64,000 nucleotides of DNA, taken from NCBI RefSeq assembly GCF_027947575.1, contig NZ_CP116256.1, positions 2,294,001 to 2,358,000 on the forward strand, given 5' to 3'. The notes below the pieces were generated by a model. It was not told the DNA's origin. It saw only the letters and a program-made list of their open reading frames with translations, and searched no databases. Below are positions 34,905 through 44,148 of this stretch, in pieces (within the stretch, counting starts at the first letter, position 1; each line of letters opens with the position of its first letter). Made by a program: the position numbers and the translations under genes. The stretch comes from Streptomyces rubrogriseus. GTDB lineage: Bacteria > Actinomycetota > Actinomycetes > Streptomycetales > Streptomycetaceae.

Positions 34905-36509
34905 ATGTCCGGGACGACCACGGCTGCCGCCGCGCCGCGCCGTCGGGCGGCCGGGGCCGGTGCCAACCGCTGGGTGGTCCTGGTCGTCCTCTGCGTCAGC
35001 CTGCTGCTCGTCGCCGTGGACGCGACCGTGCTGCACGTGGCGGTCCCCGCCGTCACCGAGGACCTCCGGCCCGGCGCCATCGAGCTGCTCTGGATCGTCG
35101 ACGTCTACCCGCTCGTCTGCGCCTCGCTGCTGATCCTCTTCGGCACGCTGGGCGACCGGGTGGGCCGCAGACGGGTCCTGCTGCTCGGCTACGCCCTCTT
35201 CGGCGTCGCCTCCGCGCTCGCGGCCCTCGCCGACACCGCCCAGGTGCTGATCGCGGCCCGCGCGCTGCTCGGCGTCGGCGGCGCCATGATCATGCCCGCG
35301 ACGCTGTCGATCCTGCGGCAGGTCTTCCCCGACCGGCGGGAGCGGGCGCTGGCCATCGGCATCTGGAGCGCCGTGGCCGCGGTCGGCGCGGCGGTCGGCC
35401 CGCTGCTCGGCGGCTTCCTGCTCGAGCACTTCTGGTGGGGCTCGGTCTTCCTCGTCAACATCCCGCTGATGCTGGTCAGCCTGCCGGTGGGGCGGCTGCT
35501 GCTGCCCGAGTCGAAGGGCGACGGCCGCGGGCCCTGGGACGTGGTCGGGGCACTGATGGCGGCGGGCGGCCTGTTCGGGGTCGTCCTGGGCGTGAAGCGG
35601 CTGGGCGGCGGGGAGCCGGCGGCGAGCCTGCTCACCGTGCTGCCGCTGGTGCTGGGCGCGGCGCTGCTGGCGGGATTCGTACGGCGGCAGCGGCGGCGGA
35701 CGTATCCGCTGGTCGACCTCGCGATGTTCCGGCGGCCGGCGTTCAGTACGTCGGTGGGGTGCATCGTGCTGGCCATGCTGGCGCTGGTGGGGCTCGAGCT
35801 GATCGCCGCGCAGTACCTGCAGCTGGTGCTCGGTCTTTCGCCGCTGGAGACCGGGCTGCGGCTGCTGCCGCTGACCTTCGCGGCGATGGCGGCGGGGCTT
35901 GCGGGGGCGCGGCTGCTGCGGCGGTTCGGGCCGCGGCGGACGGTGTGCGCGGGGTTCTGCCTGACGGCCTTCGCGGTGGTGCTGCTCACGGCGATGGGCC
36001 GGGCCGACAACTGCGCGCTGCTGCTGACCGGGTTCGTGCTGCTGGGCTTCGGTCTGGAGACGACGCTGTTCGGGGCGTACGAGTCGATGCTGAGCGAGGC
36101 GCCGCAGGAGCAGTCGGGGGGCGCGGCGGCGATCGGGGAGACCTCGTACCAGCTGGGCGCCGGGATCGGCATCGCCCTGCTGGGCAGTGTGATGAACGCG
36201 GCGTACGCGCCCGGGCTGACGGCGGGCGTGCCGGGGGTGCCGGCGCCGGCGTCGGCGGCGGCGGGGCATTCGCTGGGGGAGGCGTACGAGGTTGCCGCGC
36301 AGCTCGGGGGGCCTGCGGGGGTGGCGTTGCGGCGGGCCGCGGGGGACGCGTTCGTGCACGGGCTGCATGTGACGTTGGTGGTGAGTGCGGGGTTGTTGCT
36401 GCTGGGGGCGGTGATGGCGTTGCGGTTGCCGCGGGTGATGCAGTGCGAGGAGGCTTCCGTGCCCGCGCCCCGGGGGGCCGTGGAGTCCCAGTCCCGCGTC
36501 TCGGTGTGA
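34905..36509 (+). CDS. MFS drug exporter, DHA2 (14-span) family
   Basis: The 534-residue proton-driven exporter begins with RWVVLVVLCVSLLLVAVDAT. It has motif A as FGTLGDRVGRRRVLLLGY and the antiporter motif C-like WSAVAAVGAAVGPLLGGFLL. About 14 hydrophobic segments are present. Its closest type is the SmvA/QacA-like branch. ATG 34905 follows GGAGG at 34893-34897. No adjacent regulator gene is seen. The 3' third has noticeably G-rich codon usage (GGG, GCG). Confidence 0.9.
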   Translation: MSGTTTAAAAPRRRAAGAGANRWVVLVVLCVSLLLVAVDATVLHVAVPAVTEDLRPGAIELLWIVDVYPLVCASLLILFGTLGDRVGRRRVLLLGYALFGVASALAALADTAQVLIAARALLGVGGAMIMPATLSILRQVFPDRRERALAIGIWSAVAAVGAAVGPLLGGFLLEHFWWGSVFLVNIPLMLVSLPVGRLLLPESKGDGRGPWDVVGALMAAGGLFGVVLGVKRLGGGEPAASLLTVLPLVLGAALLAGFVRRQRRRTYPLVDLAMFRRPAFSTSVGCIVLAMLALVGLELIAAQYLQLVLGLSPLETGLRLLPLTFAAMAAGLAGARLLRRFGPRRTVCAGFCLTAFAVVLLTAMGRADNCALLLTGFVLLGFGLETTLFGAYESMLSEAPQEQSGGAAAIGETSYQLGAGIGIALLGSVMNAAYAPGLTAGVPGVPAPASAAAGHSLGEAYEVAAQLGGPAGVALRRAAGDAFVHGLHVTLVVSAGLLLLGAVMALRLPRVMQCEEASVPAPRGAVESQSRVSV

Positions 36510-36510
36510 C

Positions 36511-36846
36511 CCCACGGCCTCCCACCCCGCACCACCCGTTCACCGTCGGGAGCGGGGTGGACGTCTCCCGTGGGTGGCCGAGGAGCGTCGGCGGCCGTCG
36601 ACCGTCGCGGGTTCGGTCCCGGCGCTGCGGCATCGCGGGCCCGCGCGCAGTGCGCCGAGAACTGCCGGACCGCCTGCCGCGGGTCGTCTCCCCGCCACGA
36701 CGGGCCGTCGCCGCTCTTCTCACCGCGGGTCGCCACCCACCCCCGACCCCCCACCGCAAGCCGCCGACGGCGGGTCACCCCTGCGGGCGACGTCCGCCTT
36801 GTTCCCGGCGGTGAACGAGTGGTGCGTGGGTGGGAGAGGGGCATGG
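36511..36846. repeat. Imperfect long inverted repeat flanking a ~200-bp non-coding core
   Basis: 36528-36550 (CGCACCACCCGTTCACCGTC then GGG) matches the reverse complement of 36804-36826 at 21 of 23 bases. Weaker similarity extends on both sides, covering roughly 36511-36597 and 36761-36846. The interior holds no supported gene. It lies between the MFS gene and the acyl-CoA dehydrogenase and occupies most of that 422-bp gap. It could be a decayed non-autonomous element or a structured transcript end. Confidence 0.55.
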
Positions 36847-36892
36847 TGGACGTGCGGAGCGCCGCATCGTAACGTCGGCAGCGACAGCCGTG

Positions 36893-36907
36893 ACTAGCGG
36901 CGCTAGT
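36893..36907. promoter_or_regulatory. Palindromic operator before the acyl-CoA dehydrogenase gene
   Basis: ACTAGCG-G-CGCTAGT is a perfect 7+7 inverted repeat with a one-base centre, 24 bases upstream of the ATG at 36932. Its position over the likely promoter or start suggests repression by a TetR-like dimer. The regulator is not encoded in this window. Confidence 0.5.
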
Positions 36908-36931
36908 TTAAGAGTCCCGAAGGGTGTCCCC

Positions 36932-38125
36932 ATGGCCGCGTCCCCGAAGTTGCCCGCGTTCGACCCCGCCGACCCCCTAGGCATCGACGACCTGCTCGAG
37001 CCGGAGGACCTCGCCGTCCGGGACACCGTGCGGAGCTGGGCCGCGGACCGCGTGCTGCCGCACATCGCGGACTGGTACGAGAGCGGCGAGCTGCCCGGCA
37101 TCCGGGAGCTCGCCCGGGAACTCGGGGGCATCGGCGCGCTCGGCATGTCGCTCGAGGGGTACGGCTGCGCCGGTGCGTCCGCCGTCCAGTACGGGCTCGC
37201 CTGTCTGGAGCTGGAGGCGGCCGACTCCGGCATCCGCTCCCTGGTCTCCGTGCAGGGCTCCCTCGCCATGTACGCCATCCACCGCTTCGGGAGCGAGGGG
37301 CAGAAGCAGGAGTGGCTGCCGCGCATGGCCGCCGGCGAGGTCATCGGGTGCTTCGGGCTGACCGAGCCCGACCACGGGTCCGACCCGGCCAACATGCGCA
37401 CCAACGCCAAGCGGGACGCCGGCGGCGACTGGGTGCTCAACGGGCGCAAGATGTGGATCACCAACGGCTCGGTGGCCGGTGTCGCCGTCGTCTGGGCGCA
37501 GACCGAGGAGGGGATCCGCGGCTTCGTCGTGCCGACCGGCACTCCCGGCTTCTCGGCGCCCGAGATCAAGCACAAGTGGTCCCTGCGGGCCAGCGTCACC
37601 AGCGAACTGGTGCTCGACGACGTGCGGCTGCCCGCCGACGCCGTACTGCCGGAGGTGACCGGGCTGCGCGGACCGCTGAGCTGTCTCTCGCACGCCCGTT
37701 ACGGCATCGTCTGGGGTTCGATGGGCGCGGCCCGCAGCTCCTTCGAGGCGGCCGTGGAGTACGCGAAGTCGCGGGAGCAGTTCGGGCGGGCCATCGGAGG
37801 CTTCCAGCTGACCCAGGCCAAGCTCGCCGACATGGCGGTCGAACTGCACAAGGGGATCCTGCTCGCCCACCACCTCGGGCGGCGCATGGACGCCGGCCGC
37901 CTGCGTCCCGAGCAGGTCAGCTTCGGCAAGCTCAACAACGTACGCGAGGCCATCGACATCTGCCGTACGGCCCGTACGATCCTCGGAGCCAACGGGATCT
38001 CCCTCGAATATCCCGTGATGCGGCACGCGACGAACCTGGAATCGGTGCTCACCTACGAGGGCACCGTCGAGATGCACCAGCTGGTGCTGGGCAAGGCGCT
38101 CACCGGACTCGACGCCTTCCGGTAG
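36932..38125 (+). CDS. gcdH: Acyl-CoA dehydrogenase, glutaryl-CoA dehydrogenase type
   Basis: The 397-residue FAD enzyme shows the GCDH-type LTEPDHGSDPANMRTNAK loop, NGRKMWITNGSVA, YAKSREQFGRAIGGFQLTQA and the catalytic YEGTVEMHQLVLG (Glu in YEGT). The reaction is oxidative decarboxylation of glutaryl-CoA to crotonyl-CoA in lysine or tryptophan catabolism. ATG 36932 is preceded by an AAGGGTG-like site. A palindromic operator lies just upstream. It is not in an operon. Confidence 0.88.
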   Translation: MAASPKLPAFDPADPLGIDDLLEPEDLAVRDTVRSWAADRVLPHIADWYESGELPGIRELARELGGIGALGMSLEGYGCAGASAVQYGLACLELEAADSGIRSLVSVQGSLAMYAIHRFGSEGQKQEWLPRMAAGEVIGCFGLTEPDHGSDPANMRTNAKRDAGGDWVLNGRKMWITNGSVAGVAVVWAQTEEGIRGFVVPTGTPGFSAPEIKHKWSLRASVTSELVLDDVRLPADAVLPEVTGLRGPLSCLSHARYGIVWGSMGAARSSFEAAVEYAKSREQFGRAIGGFQLTQAKLADMAVELHKGILLAHHLGRRMDAGRLRPEQVSFGKLNNVREAIDICRTARTILGANGISLEYPVMRHATNLESVLTYEGTVEMHQLVLGKALTGLDAFR

Positions 38126-38165
38126 GAGGCCGGGGTGGGGCGGGGCCGTGGTGTGCGGCCCCGCC

Positions 38166-38609
38166 TCAGCTCTGGTTGAAGAAACCGTCGGACCGGTGCG
38201 CCCCGGCGTCGCCGCTGATGACCTGGGTGTCGGCCGGGCTCAGCAGGAACACCCGGGTGGACACCCGCTCGATCGAACCGCGCAGGCCGAAGATGAGCCC
38301 GGCCGCGAAGTCGACCACGCGCTTGGCGTCGGTGCCCTCCATGGCCGTCAGGTTGACGATGACCGGGACCCCGTCCCGGAACAGCTCACCGATGGCCCGT
38401 GCGTCCCGGAAGCTGTCCGGGGTGACCGTCGCGATGCGGCGGCCCTTCTCCTCGGCCACGTCCGAAGCCACCTTGACCCGCGGGTCCGTGACCCAGGCGT
38501 CCCCGGGCTGCTCGGTGCCCTCGGAGTAGTCGTCGTCGTAGTAACGCTCGTCATCGTTGTTGTCGTCGACGAGGCCGAGCCACGCACTCGCCTTGCGTAC
38601 CGATCCCAT
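38166..38609 (-). CDS. sflA: SepF-like cell division protein
   Basis: The 147-residue protein begins [20 protein letters not shown]. An acidic linker follows, then the SepF domain: [60 protein letters not shown], ending in [11 protein letters not shown]. SepF proteins bind FtsZ and membrane. Streptomyces carries SepF plus the SepF-like SflA and SflB; the location near dnaE2 and gcdH suggests SflA, though it lacks the division-cluster context of SepF proper. The symbol is inferred from memory of the S. coelicolor arrangement. Confidence 0.82.
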   Translation of the reverse strand: MGSVRKASAWLGLVDDNNDDERYYDDDYSEGTEQPGDAWVTDPRVKVASDVAEEKGRRIATVTPDSFRDARAIGELFRDGVPVIVNLTAMEGTDAKRVVDFAAGLIFGLRGSIERVSTRVFLLSPADTQVISGDAGAHRSDGFFNQS

Positions 38610-38898
38610 GGACGCCTCCTCTCACAGCTGTCTTTCGTGCTTCCGCATCCCTATGGTCATCCATGATGCGGACGTCGCGCCAAGTGGATAGACGCCGCGC
38701 GGGGGGTTTGTGACGGTACTGGTGCACAGCGGATACGTCGAGAGTCCTTGTGTCCCAAGGGCCGTTTCCCAAACGGCTGCTGACTGTGAGTGAAATATGA
38801 TTCTTCGCGGCACACGGGTGAGGACGGGTGCGTACGGGTGATGGCGGTGGTCGGTACGATGCCGCAGCTCAGCGTCGTACCAACCACGGGGGAGCGTC

Positions 38899-40094
38899 GT
38901 GTTCGGAATCGTCAGGCCGTGCAGGCACCGGCTCGGAGAGAGCCTCACGAGCCAGTGGATGGCTCATTTGTGCGGGTTGTGCCTCGCACTGCGCAAGGAC
39001 CACGGACAGTTCGCGCGAATCGTGACGAACTATGACGGGCTGCTCATATCGGTTCTGACTGAGGCTCAGGCCGAGCGGGGCGGTGCGGGCGCCGGGCGGC
39101 GCACCGCCGGGCCCTGCCCGCTGCGCGGAATGCGCACCGCGTCCGTCGCGCACGGCGAGGGCGCCCGCCTCGCGGCGGCCGTCTCCCTGGTGCTGGCCTC
39201 GGCCAAGGTGCGCGACCACGTCGCCGACGGGGACGGCCTGCTGGCCCGCCGACCGGTGGCGCTCGCCGCCCGCCGGATCGCCACCGGCTGGGACGCGGCC
39301 GGGGCGCGCGGCGGCAGCGCCGTCGGCTTCGACACCGCCGTACTGGTCGACGCGGTGGACCGGCAGGGCGGCATCGAGGCGCTCGCGGGGCCCGGAACGC
39401 CCCTGCTCACCGTCACCGAGCCGACCGAGACCGCGACCGCCGCCGCCTTCGCGCACACCGCGCACCTCGCCGGGCGGCCGCACAACGCCGTGCCGCTCGC
39501 CGAGGCCGGGCGGCTCTTCGGCCGGCTCGCCCACCTCCTGGACGCCGTGGAGGACCGGGCGGCCGACGCCGCGTCCGGCGCCTGGAACCCGCTCACCGCC
39601 ACCGGGACGCCGCTCACCGAGGCCCGGCGGCTCGCCGACGACGCCGTGCACGGGGTGCGGCTGGCCCTGCGGGAGGCCGAGTTCACCGACGGGCGGCTGG
39701 TGCACCGGCTGCTCGTGCACGAGCTGGGCAGTTCCGTGGACCGCGCGTTCGGCACCGTCTCGTGCGCCCACGGCAGCCATCCGTACGCCCCTCCCGGCGC
39801 GCCCGGCACCCCGGGGCTCCCGGCGGCCCCGGTGGGCCGACGCCCCCGGAGCCGCCGCGCCGCGACCGGCGCGGGCTGCTCGCCGGCTGTGCCGTGTGGC
39901 TGGGGCTGGCCTGCACGTGCCAGATGTGCTGCGGCACCTTCAACGACCCGTGGAGCGGCCAGCGCAGGGAAGGGCTCTGCTCCCAGTGCGACTGCGGCAA
40001 CTGCTGCGACTGCTGTGACTGCTGCAGCAACTGCTGCGGCGACGACGGGTGCGGCTGCGGCTGCGACGGCTGCGACTGCGGGTGCAGCTGCTGA
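38899..40094 (+). CDS. DUF5685-like protein with cysteine-rich tail; reading frame broken once
   Basis: It starts at GTG 38899, just after GGGGAG: FGIVRPCRHRLGESLTSQWM and AHLCGLCLALRKDHGQFARI. The long helical body stays in that frame to about 39800 (HGSHPYAPPGAPGTPG). The expected continuation (GPTPPEPPRRDRRGLLAGCA, then a short hydrophobic segment and a tail with over 20 Cys in ~65 residues) is in the -1 frame, ending at 40094. A one-base loss in CCCCGGGG (39809-39816) would explain it. Read without the shift, the frame runs to 40329 and overlaps the convergent transporter gene. It could be a true mutation, a sequencing error or a slip site. Confidence 0.7.
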
Positions 40095-40100
40095 GACGCC

Positions 40101-40156
40101 GTCAGTCCGTCAGCCCGTCAGTCCGTCAGCCCGTCAGTCCGTCAGTCCTTCAGCTC
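40101..40156. repeat. Seven 8-bp tandem units (GTCAGTCC/GTCAGCCC)
   Basis: The units are GTCAGTCC, GTCAGCCC, GTCAGTCC, GTCAGCCC, GTCAGTCC, GTCAGTCC and TTCAGCTC. They lie between two convergent genes and overlap the final codons of the binding-protein gene, whose stop is at 40142-40144. The pattern looks like local slippage. Confidence 0.8.
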
Positions 40157-41089
40157 GGGTGGTGAGATCTCGGACTTCGCTGTCGCCGACTCCGTCGTGC
40201 CCCACTTCTTCAGGATGCGGGCGTACGTTCCGTCGGCGATCAGTCCGTTCACCGCGGCCTGGAGGGCGGGCGCCAGGTCGGAGCCCTTCTTCAGCGCGAA
40301 GCCGACGTCCAGGCGGTGGAACTCGTTGAGGAACTTCAGGCCCTGCTGGTGGGCGACGGCGTAGCGCAGACCGTTGATGGTCGACATCACGACATCGCTG
40401 CGCCCCTGCTGGAGCGAGGACCACAGCGCGCCGGGCTCGCTGTACGTCTGCACCGTGTACGCCGTGTCGCCCGCGTCCGTGCACAGGTGCCGGCTCTCCT
40501 CCAGCGTGGCCTCGAAGGTGGTGCCCGCGCCGGTCGCCACCTTCCGCCCGCACAGCTGCCTCAGGTCGGTGACCTCGGACAACTCGCTGTCCTCGCGGGC
40601 GGCGAAGCCCTGGCCGTCGTTGATGTACGTGACGAAGTCGATGGTCCCGCGCCGTTCATCGGTCACTCCGAAGTTGCTGGCGCCGATGTCGTACTTGCCG
40701 CTGTCCAGGGCCGGCAGGATCGCTTCGAAGGACGCCTGTTCGGTCTTGAGGCCGATGTCGAGCGCCTGGGCGACCGCGTGCGCGAAGTCCACGTCCTGGC
40801 CGGTCAGCGTCTTGCCGTCGGGCAGGTAGGTGGTGCCCGGCGGGGTGCCGCCGACGCTGACGGCGAGGGTGAGTTCCGTGGTGCCCCGCGGCAGCAGCCG
40901 CACCGCGTCCGCGTTCCGCCGGACGCCGGAGACGACGTCCGTGGTGGGAACCGCGTCGGAGCCGGCCGCCGTGCCCGCGGCGTCCGCGGCGGGATCACCG
41001 GAGCCGCACGCCGTGAGCAGCAGGGCGGCAGAGGTGATCAGGGCGAAAGGGAGGAAGAGTCGTTTTCGGGCACGCGTGGGCGTACGCAT
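40142..41089 (-). CDS. ABC transporter substrate-binding lipoprotein, amino-acid family 3
   Basis: The 315-residue lipoprotein has a basic N-terminus and a hydrophobic core ending in the lipobox LLTAC (Cys28). The family 3 domain follows: GKTLTGQDVDFAHAVAQALD, SFEAILPALDSGKYDIGASN, DERRGTIDFVTYINDGQGFA, ending LIADGTYARILKKWG. These proteins bind polar amino acids or cystine-like compounds. It is divergent from the permease operon. A short cysteine-ending leader peptide lies 142 bases upstream, suggesting control by cysteine supply. AGGAG precedes the ATG at 41089. Confidence 0.9.
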   Translation of the reverse strand: MRTPTRARKRLFLPFALITSAALLLTACGSGDPAADAAGTAAGSDAVPTTDVVSGVRRNADAVRLLPRGTTELTLAVSVGGTPPGTTYLPDGKTLTGQDVDFAHAVAQALDIGLKTEQASFEAILPALDSGKYDIGASNFGVTDERRGTIDFVTYINDGQGFAAREDSELSEVTDLRQLCGRKVATGAGTTFEATLEESRHLCTDAGDTAYTVQTYSEPGALWSSLQQGRSDVVMSTINGLRYAVAHQQGLKFLNEFHRLDVGFALKKGSDLAPALQAAVNGLIADGTYARILKKWGTTESATAKSEISPPELKD

Positions 41090-41231
41090 CGTCAGTGGTC
41101 TCCTGAGAGCGAAGGCATGGGGCGGCGCGAGGGGAGGGGTGTGCGTGCGCGTGTGAAGGCGGGTCGACGGCAGGTCGAACCAGGGAGGGCCCCGACGGGA
41201 TCAGACGATCAGGGCAGGCAGGGGGGTCGGC

Positions 41232-41303
41232 TCAACAGGAACAGGACCACACTCGACCGAAGTCGATGTGGGAGCGCGTGACCAGCCACTGCTGTGGATG
41301 CAT
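41232..41303 (-). CDS. Putative cysteine-responsive leader peptide
   Basis: A 23-codon frame, MHPQQWLVTRSHIDFGRVWS followed by CSC, starts at ATG 41303 and ends 142 bases before the binding-protein gene on the same strand. The LVTR-x-HIDF-x-RV-x-S-x-C pattern matches the tiny leader peptides that precede sulfur-assimilation genes in Streptomyces. Their terminal Cys codons are thought to sense charged tRNA-Cys. No ribosome binding site is visible, so it may be leaderless. I cannot see a clear attenuator hairpin downstream. The identification rests on the motif and context. Confidence 0.68.
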   Translation of the reverse strand: MHPQQWLVTRSHIDFGRVWSCSC

Positions 41304-41373
41304 GGGCCAAGTGGAACAGGCATCCGCTTCCGCGTCAACGAACCGAGACGTGCGGCTCACAGTGTGGACAGCC

Positions 41374-41404
41374 TTGACAGCGGACGGAAACAGCCCCGTA
41401 CTCT
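41374..41404 (+). promoter_or_regulatory. Candidate sigma-70-type promoter of the permease operon
   Basis: TTGACA at 41374-41379 and GTACTC or TACTCT at 41398-41404 are 18-19 bases apart and about 85 bases before the permease ATG. TTGACA is a perfect -35. The interval 41090-41488 otherwise holds the divergent leader peptide and the binding-protein promoter. Confidence 0.5.
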
Positions 41405-41488
41405 CGGCGGACGGCCGTGCTGAGGGGCTCGACCGTGTGAAGGCACCACCCACCGTGTCCGACTGACTCGATGTCACGGAGCCTTCGC

Positions 41489-42346
41489 ATGTCCTCCGAC
41501 ACCCTCGCCAAGTCCGCCGCCCCACCGGACACCCCGGACGGGACGGACCTCCCGCGGATCGTCCCGCAACGCCACCCCGGCCAGTGGACGGCCGCCGCGA
41601 TCGTCCTCGTCCTCCTCGCTCTCGCCGTCAACTCCGTACTGCGCAACGAGGCGTTCCAGTGGGGCGTCGTCGCGGACCGGTTCACCTCCGACGCCGTCCT
41701 GCGCGGCCTGTGGCTCACCCTCTGGCTCACCGCCGTCGTCATGCTCCTCGGCTTCGCGCTGGGCACCCTGCTCGCCGCGTTCCGGCTCTCCGCCAACCCC
41801 GTGCTGCGCGCGGTGAGCCGGGGCTACGTGTGGCTGTTCCGGTCGATACCGGTCCTGGTGCAGCTGTTGCTGTGGTTCAACATCGGCGCCCTGTACCCGC
41901 GGGTCCTCGGTGTGCGGACGGTCGACCTGCTCGGCCCGGTCACCGTGGCGATCATCGGCCTCACGCTCCACGAGGCCGCGTACGCCGCCGAGGTGGTGCG
42001 CGGCGGCATCCTCTCCGTGGACCGCGGCCAGGTCGAGGCCGCGCAGGCGCTCGGCCTGAGCCGGTGGCGCCGGTGGCGGCGGATCGTCCTGCCGCAGGCC
42101 ATGCGCTCCATCGTGCCGCCGGCCGGGAACATGCTGATCGGCACCCTCAAGGGCACCTCCATCGTCAGCGTCATCGCCGTACAGGACCTGCTCTACTCGG
42201 TGCAGCTCGTCTACCACCGCACCTACCAGGTCATCCCGCTGCTGATGGTGGCCACCGTCTGGTACACCGTCATCACCTCGCTGCTCGGCATCGGCCAGTA
42301 CTACGTCGAGAAGCACTACGCCCGCGGCACGGAGCGCTCCCGATGA
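41489..42346 (+). CDS. ABC transporter permease, polar amino-acid family
   Basis: The 285-residue permease has five to six membrane spans. The His/Glu/Gln family features are YVWLFRSIPVLVQLLLWFN and the EAA loop (EAAQALGLSRWRRWRRIVLP), followed by PPAGNMLIGTLKGTSIVSVI. ATG 41489 is chosen because GGAG sits seven bases upstream; ATG 41471 would add six residues. It forms the importer with the divergent binding protein and the ATPase two genes downstream. The stop overlaps the FAD-protein start (ATGA). Confidence 0.9.
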   Translation: MSSDTLAKSAAPPDTPDGTDLPRIVPQRHPGQWTAAAIVLVLLALAVNSVLRNEAFQWGVVADRFTSDAVLRGLWLTLWLTAVVMLLGFALGTLLAAFRLSANPVLRAVSRGYVWLFRSIPVLVQLLLWFNIGALYPRVLGVRTVDLLGPVTVAIIGLTLHEAAYAAEVVRGGILSVDRGQVEAAQALGLSRWRRWRRIVLPQAMRSIVPPAGNMLIGTLKGTSIVSVIAVQDLLYSVQLVYHRTYQVIPLLMVATVWYTVITSLLGIGQYYVEKHYARGTERSR

Positions 42347-44148
42347 CCCGCCCCGCGCCGGGCCCCCGCGCCTCGCTGGTCGTGGTCGGCGCCGGACCGC
42401 GCGGCACCGGACTGCTGGAGCGCATCGCCGCCAACGCACCCGAGCTGTACGACGGCCGCGGCCTCGACATCCACCTCGTGGACCCGCACCCGCCGGGCGC
42501 CGGACGCGTCTGGCGCACCCGGCAGTCGCCACTGCTGTGGATGAACTCGCACGCCGAGGACGTCACGATGTTCACCGACGACACGGTCGAGATGGCCGGT
42601 CCCGTGCGGCCGGGGCCCACCCTGCACGAGTGGGCGGCCCTGGACGGCCGCACCTTCGCCGACCGGCGGACCCAGGGCACGTATCTGCGCTGGGTGTACC
42701 GGCACGCCGTGGCGGGTCTGCCCCCGGCCGCCGTCGTCCACCACCACGCGCGCCGCGCCGTACGGGTGGAGGGCGCGCGCGGGGAACGCCAGCGGGTGTG
42801 GCTGGAGGGCAGCGACACCCCGCTCCCCGCCGACCTGGTCGTCCTCACCCTCGGCCACCTGGACGCCGACCCCGACCGTGAGCAGCGGGAGTTGTCGGCG
42901 TACGCCCGCGCGCACGGCCTGGTCCACCTCCCGCCGGACTTCACCGCCGACAGCGACCTGTCCGCGCTGCGCCCCGGCGAGCCGGTCCTCGTGCGCGGAC
43001 TCGGGCTGGCCTTCGTGGACCTGATGGTGCTGCTCACCGAGGGCAGGGGCGGACGGTACGACGGGGACACCTACCTGCCCTCCGGACGCGAACCGGTGCT
43101 GTACGTCGGCTCGCGGCGCGGGGTGCCGTACCACGCGAAGATCGGCTACGACTGGACCGGGGACCGGCCGCCGCTGCCGAGGTTCTTCGGGCCCGCCGAG
43201 ACCGAGGCGCTGCTCGCCCGGCCGGACGGCTTCGACTTCCGGCGCGACGTGTGGCCGCTGGTCGAGAAGGAACTGGGCTTCGCCCACTACCACCGCCTGT
43301 TCACGGCCCATCCGGAACGGGTGCGCACCGACCGGGCCGGCTTCGAGACGCGGTACGCCGCCGCCGGCCCGAACGAGCGGGCGGCCCTCGTCGCCGCCGC
43401 GGTGCCCGACCCCGCCGACCGGCTCGACCTCGCCGCCCTCGACCGCCCCCTGCACGCCGTGCGGTACGGCTCGGACGCGGAGCTCCAGGCGGGGCTGCGC
43501 CAGTACGTCGAGGCCGACCTGCGCCGCCGGCACGACCCGGCGCACAGCCCGGACCTGGCGGTCTTCCTCGCCCTGCTCTCCGTGTACGGACAGCTCGTCC
43601 GGCTCGGCGACGTCGGCGGCTGGTGGCACGGCTTCTTCAGCCTCCTCGCCTCGGGGCCGCCCGGGCCCCGGCTGCGGCAACTGCTCGCCCTGTCCCGGGC
43701 CGGCGTCGTCCGCTTCCTGGGCGCCGGGACGACGGTCACCGCCCAGGACGGAGTGTTCCGGGCGACGAGCACCACCGTGCCGGGCGCCGCCGTCGAAGCC
43801 CGGGCGCTGGTCGAGGCTCGGCTGCCGCACCCCACCGTCGAACGCGCCCGCGATCCGCTGCTGCGCGCGCTGCACGCCGACGGCGCCGGCGCGACCCCGG
43901 ACGGACTGCTGACCGTGGACCGCACCGACGGACGCGTGCTGGACCGGGACGGGCGACCGCATCCCCGCCGGTTCGCGCTCGGCCCGCACACCGACGCGCG
44001 CGGCTCGGGCGCGTTCACCCGGCCCCGCACCGGCGGCGTGGCCTTCCGGCAGAACGACGCCACCGCGCGGGCCGTACTGAACTTCCTGCGGGCGCCCGAG
44101 GGGCCCGCGGCACCGCCCCGTCCCCTGCTCGAGGAGTCCGCGCGATGA
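42343..44148 (+). CDS. FAD/NAD(P)-binding protein
   Basis: The 601-residue protein has an N-terminal dinucleotide-binding fold ([20 protein letters not shown]). [34 protein letters not shown] and the second strand [11 protein letters not shown] follow, then [20 protein letters not shown]. The closing [18 protein letters not shown] is typical of FAD_NAD_binding_9-like proteins. Related proteins occur with N-hydroxylases and sulfur-scavenging transporters. It has no membrane span. It sits between permease and ATPase genes, overlapping both by ATGA, so it is made with the importer. Substrate unknown. Confidence 0.82.
   Translation: MTRPAPGPRASLVVVGAGPRGTGLLERIAANAPELYDGRGLDIHLVDPHPPGAGRVWRTRQSPLLWMNSHAEDVTMFTDDTVEMAGPVRPGPTLHEWAALDGRTFADRRTQGTYLRWVYRHAVAGLPPAAVVHHHARRAVRVEGARGERQRVWLEGSDTPLPADLVVLTLGHLDADPDREQRELSAYARAHGLVHLPPDFTADSDLSALRPGEPVLVRGLGLAFVDLMVLLTEGRGGRYDGDTYLPSGREPVLYVGSRRGVPYHAKIGYDWTGDRPPLPRFFGPAETEALLARPDGFDFRRDVWPLVEKELGFAHYHRLFTAHPERVRTDRAGFETRYAAAGPNERAALVAAAVPDPADRLDLAALDRPLHAVRYGSDAELQAGLRQYVEADLRRRHDPAHSPDLAVFLALLSVYGQLVRLGDVGGWWHGFFSLLASGPPGPRLRQLLALSRAGVVRFLGAGTTVTAQDGVFRATSTTVPGAAVEARALVEARLPHPTVERARDPLLRALHADGAGATPDGLLTVDRTDGRVLDRDGRPHPRRFALGPHTDARGSGAFTRPRTGGVAFRQNDATARAVLNFLRAPEGPAAPPRPLLEESAR

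Noticed and set aside
40095..40329. Extension of the DUF5685-like frame to 40329
   Set aside because: It would overlap the convergent binding-protein gene by 188 bases and lose the Cys-rich tail; the -1 frame ending at 40094 fits the family.
41266..41466. Plus-strand 66-codon frame beginning MWERVTSHCCGCMG, Cys-rich at its start
   Set aside because: It is the antisense of the better supported leader peptide at 41232-41303, has no ribosome binding site, and its tail shows no coding bias; the Cys codons are a by-product.
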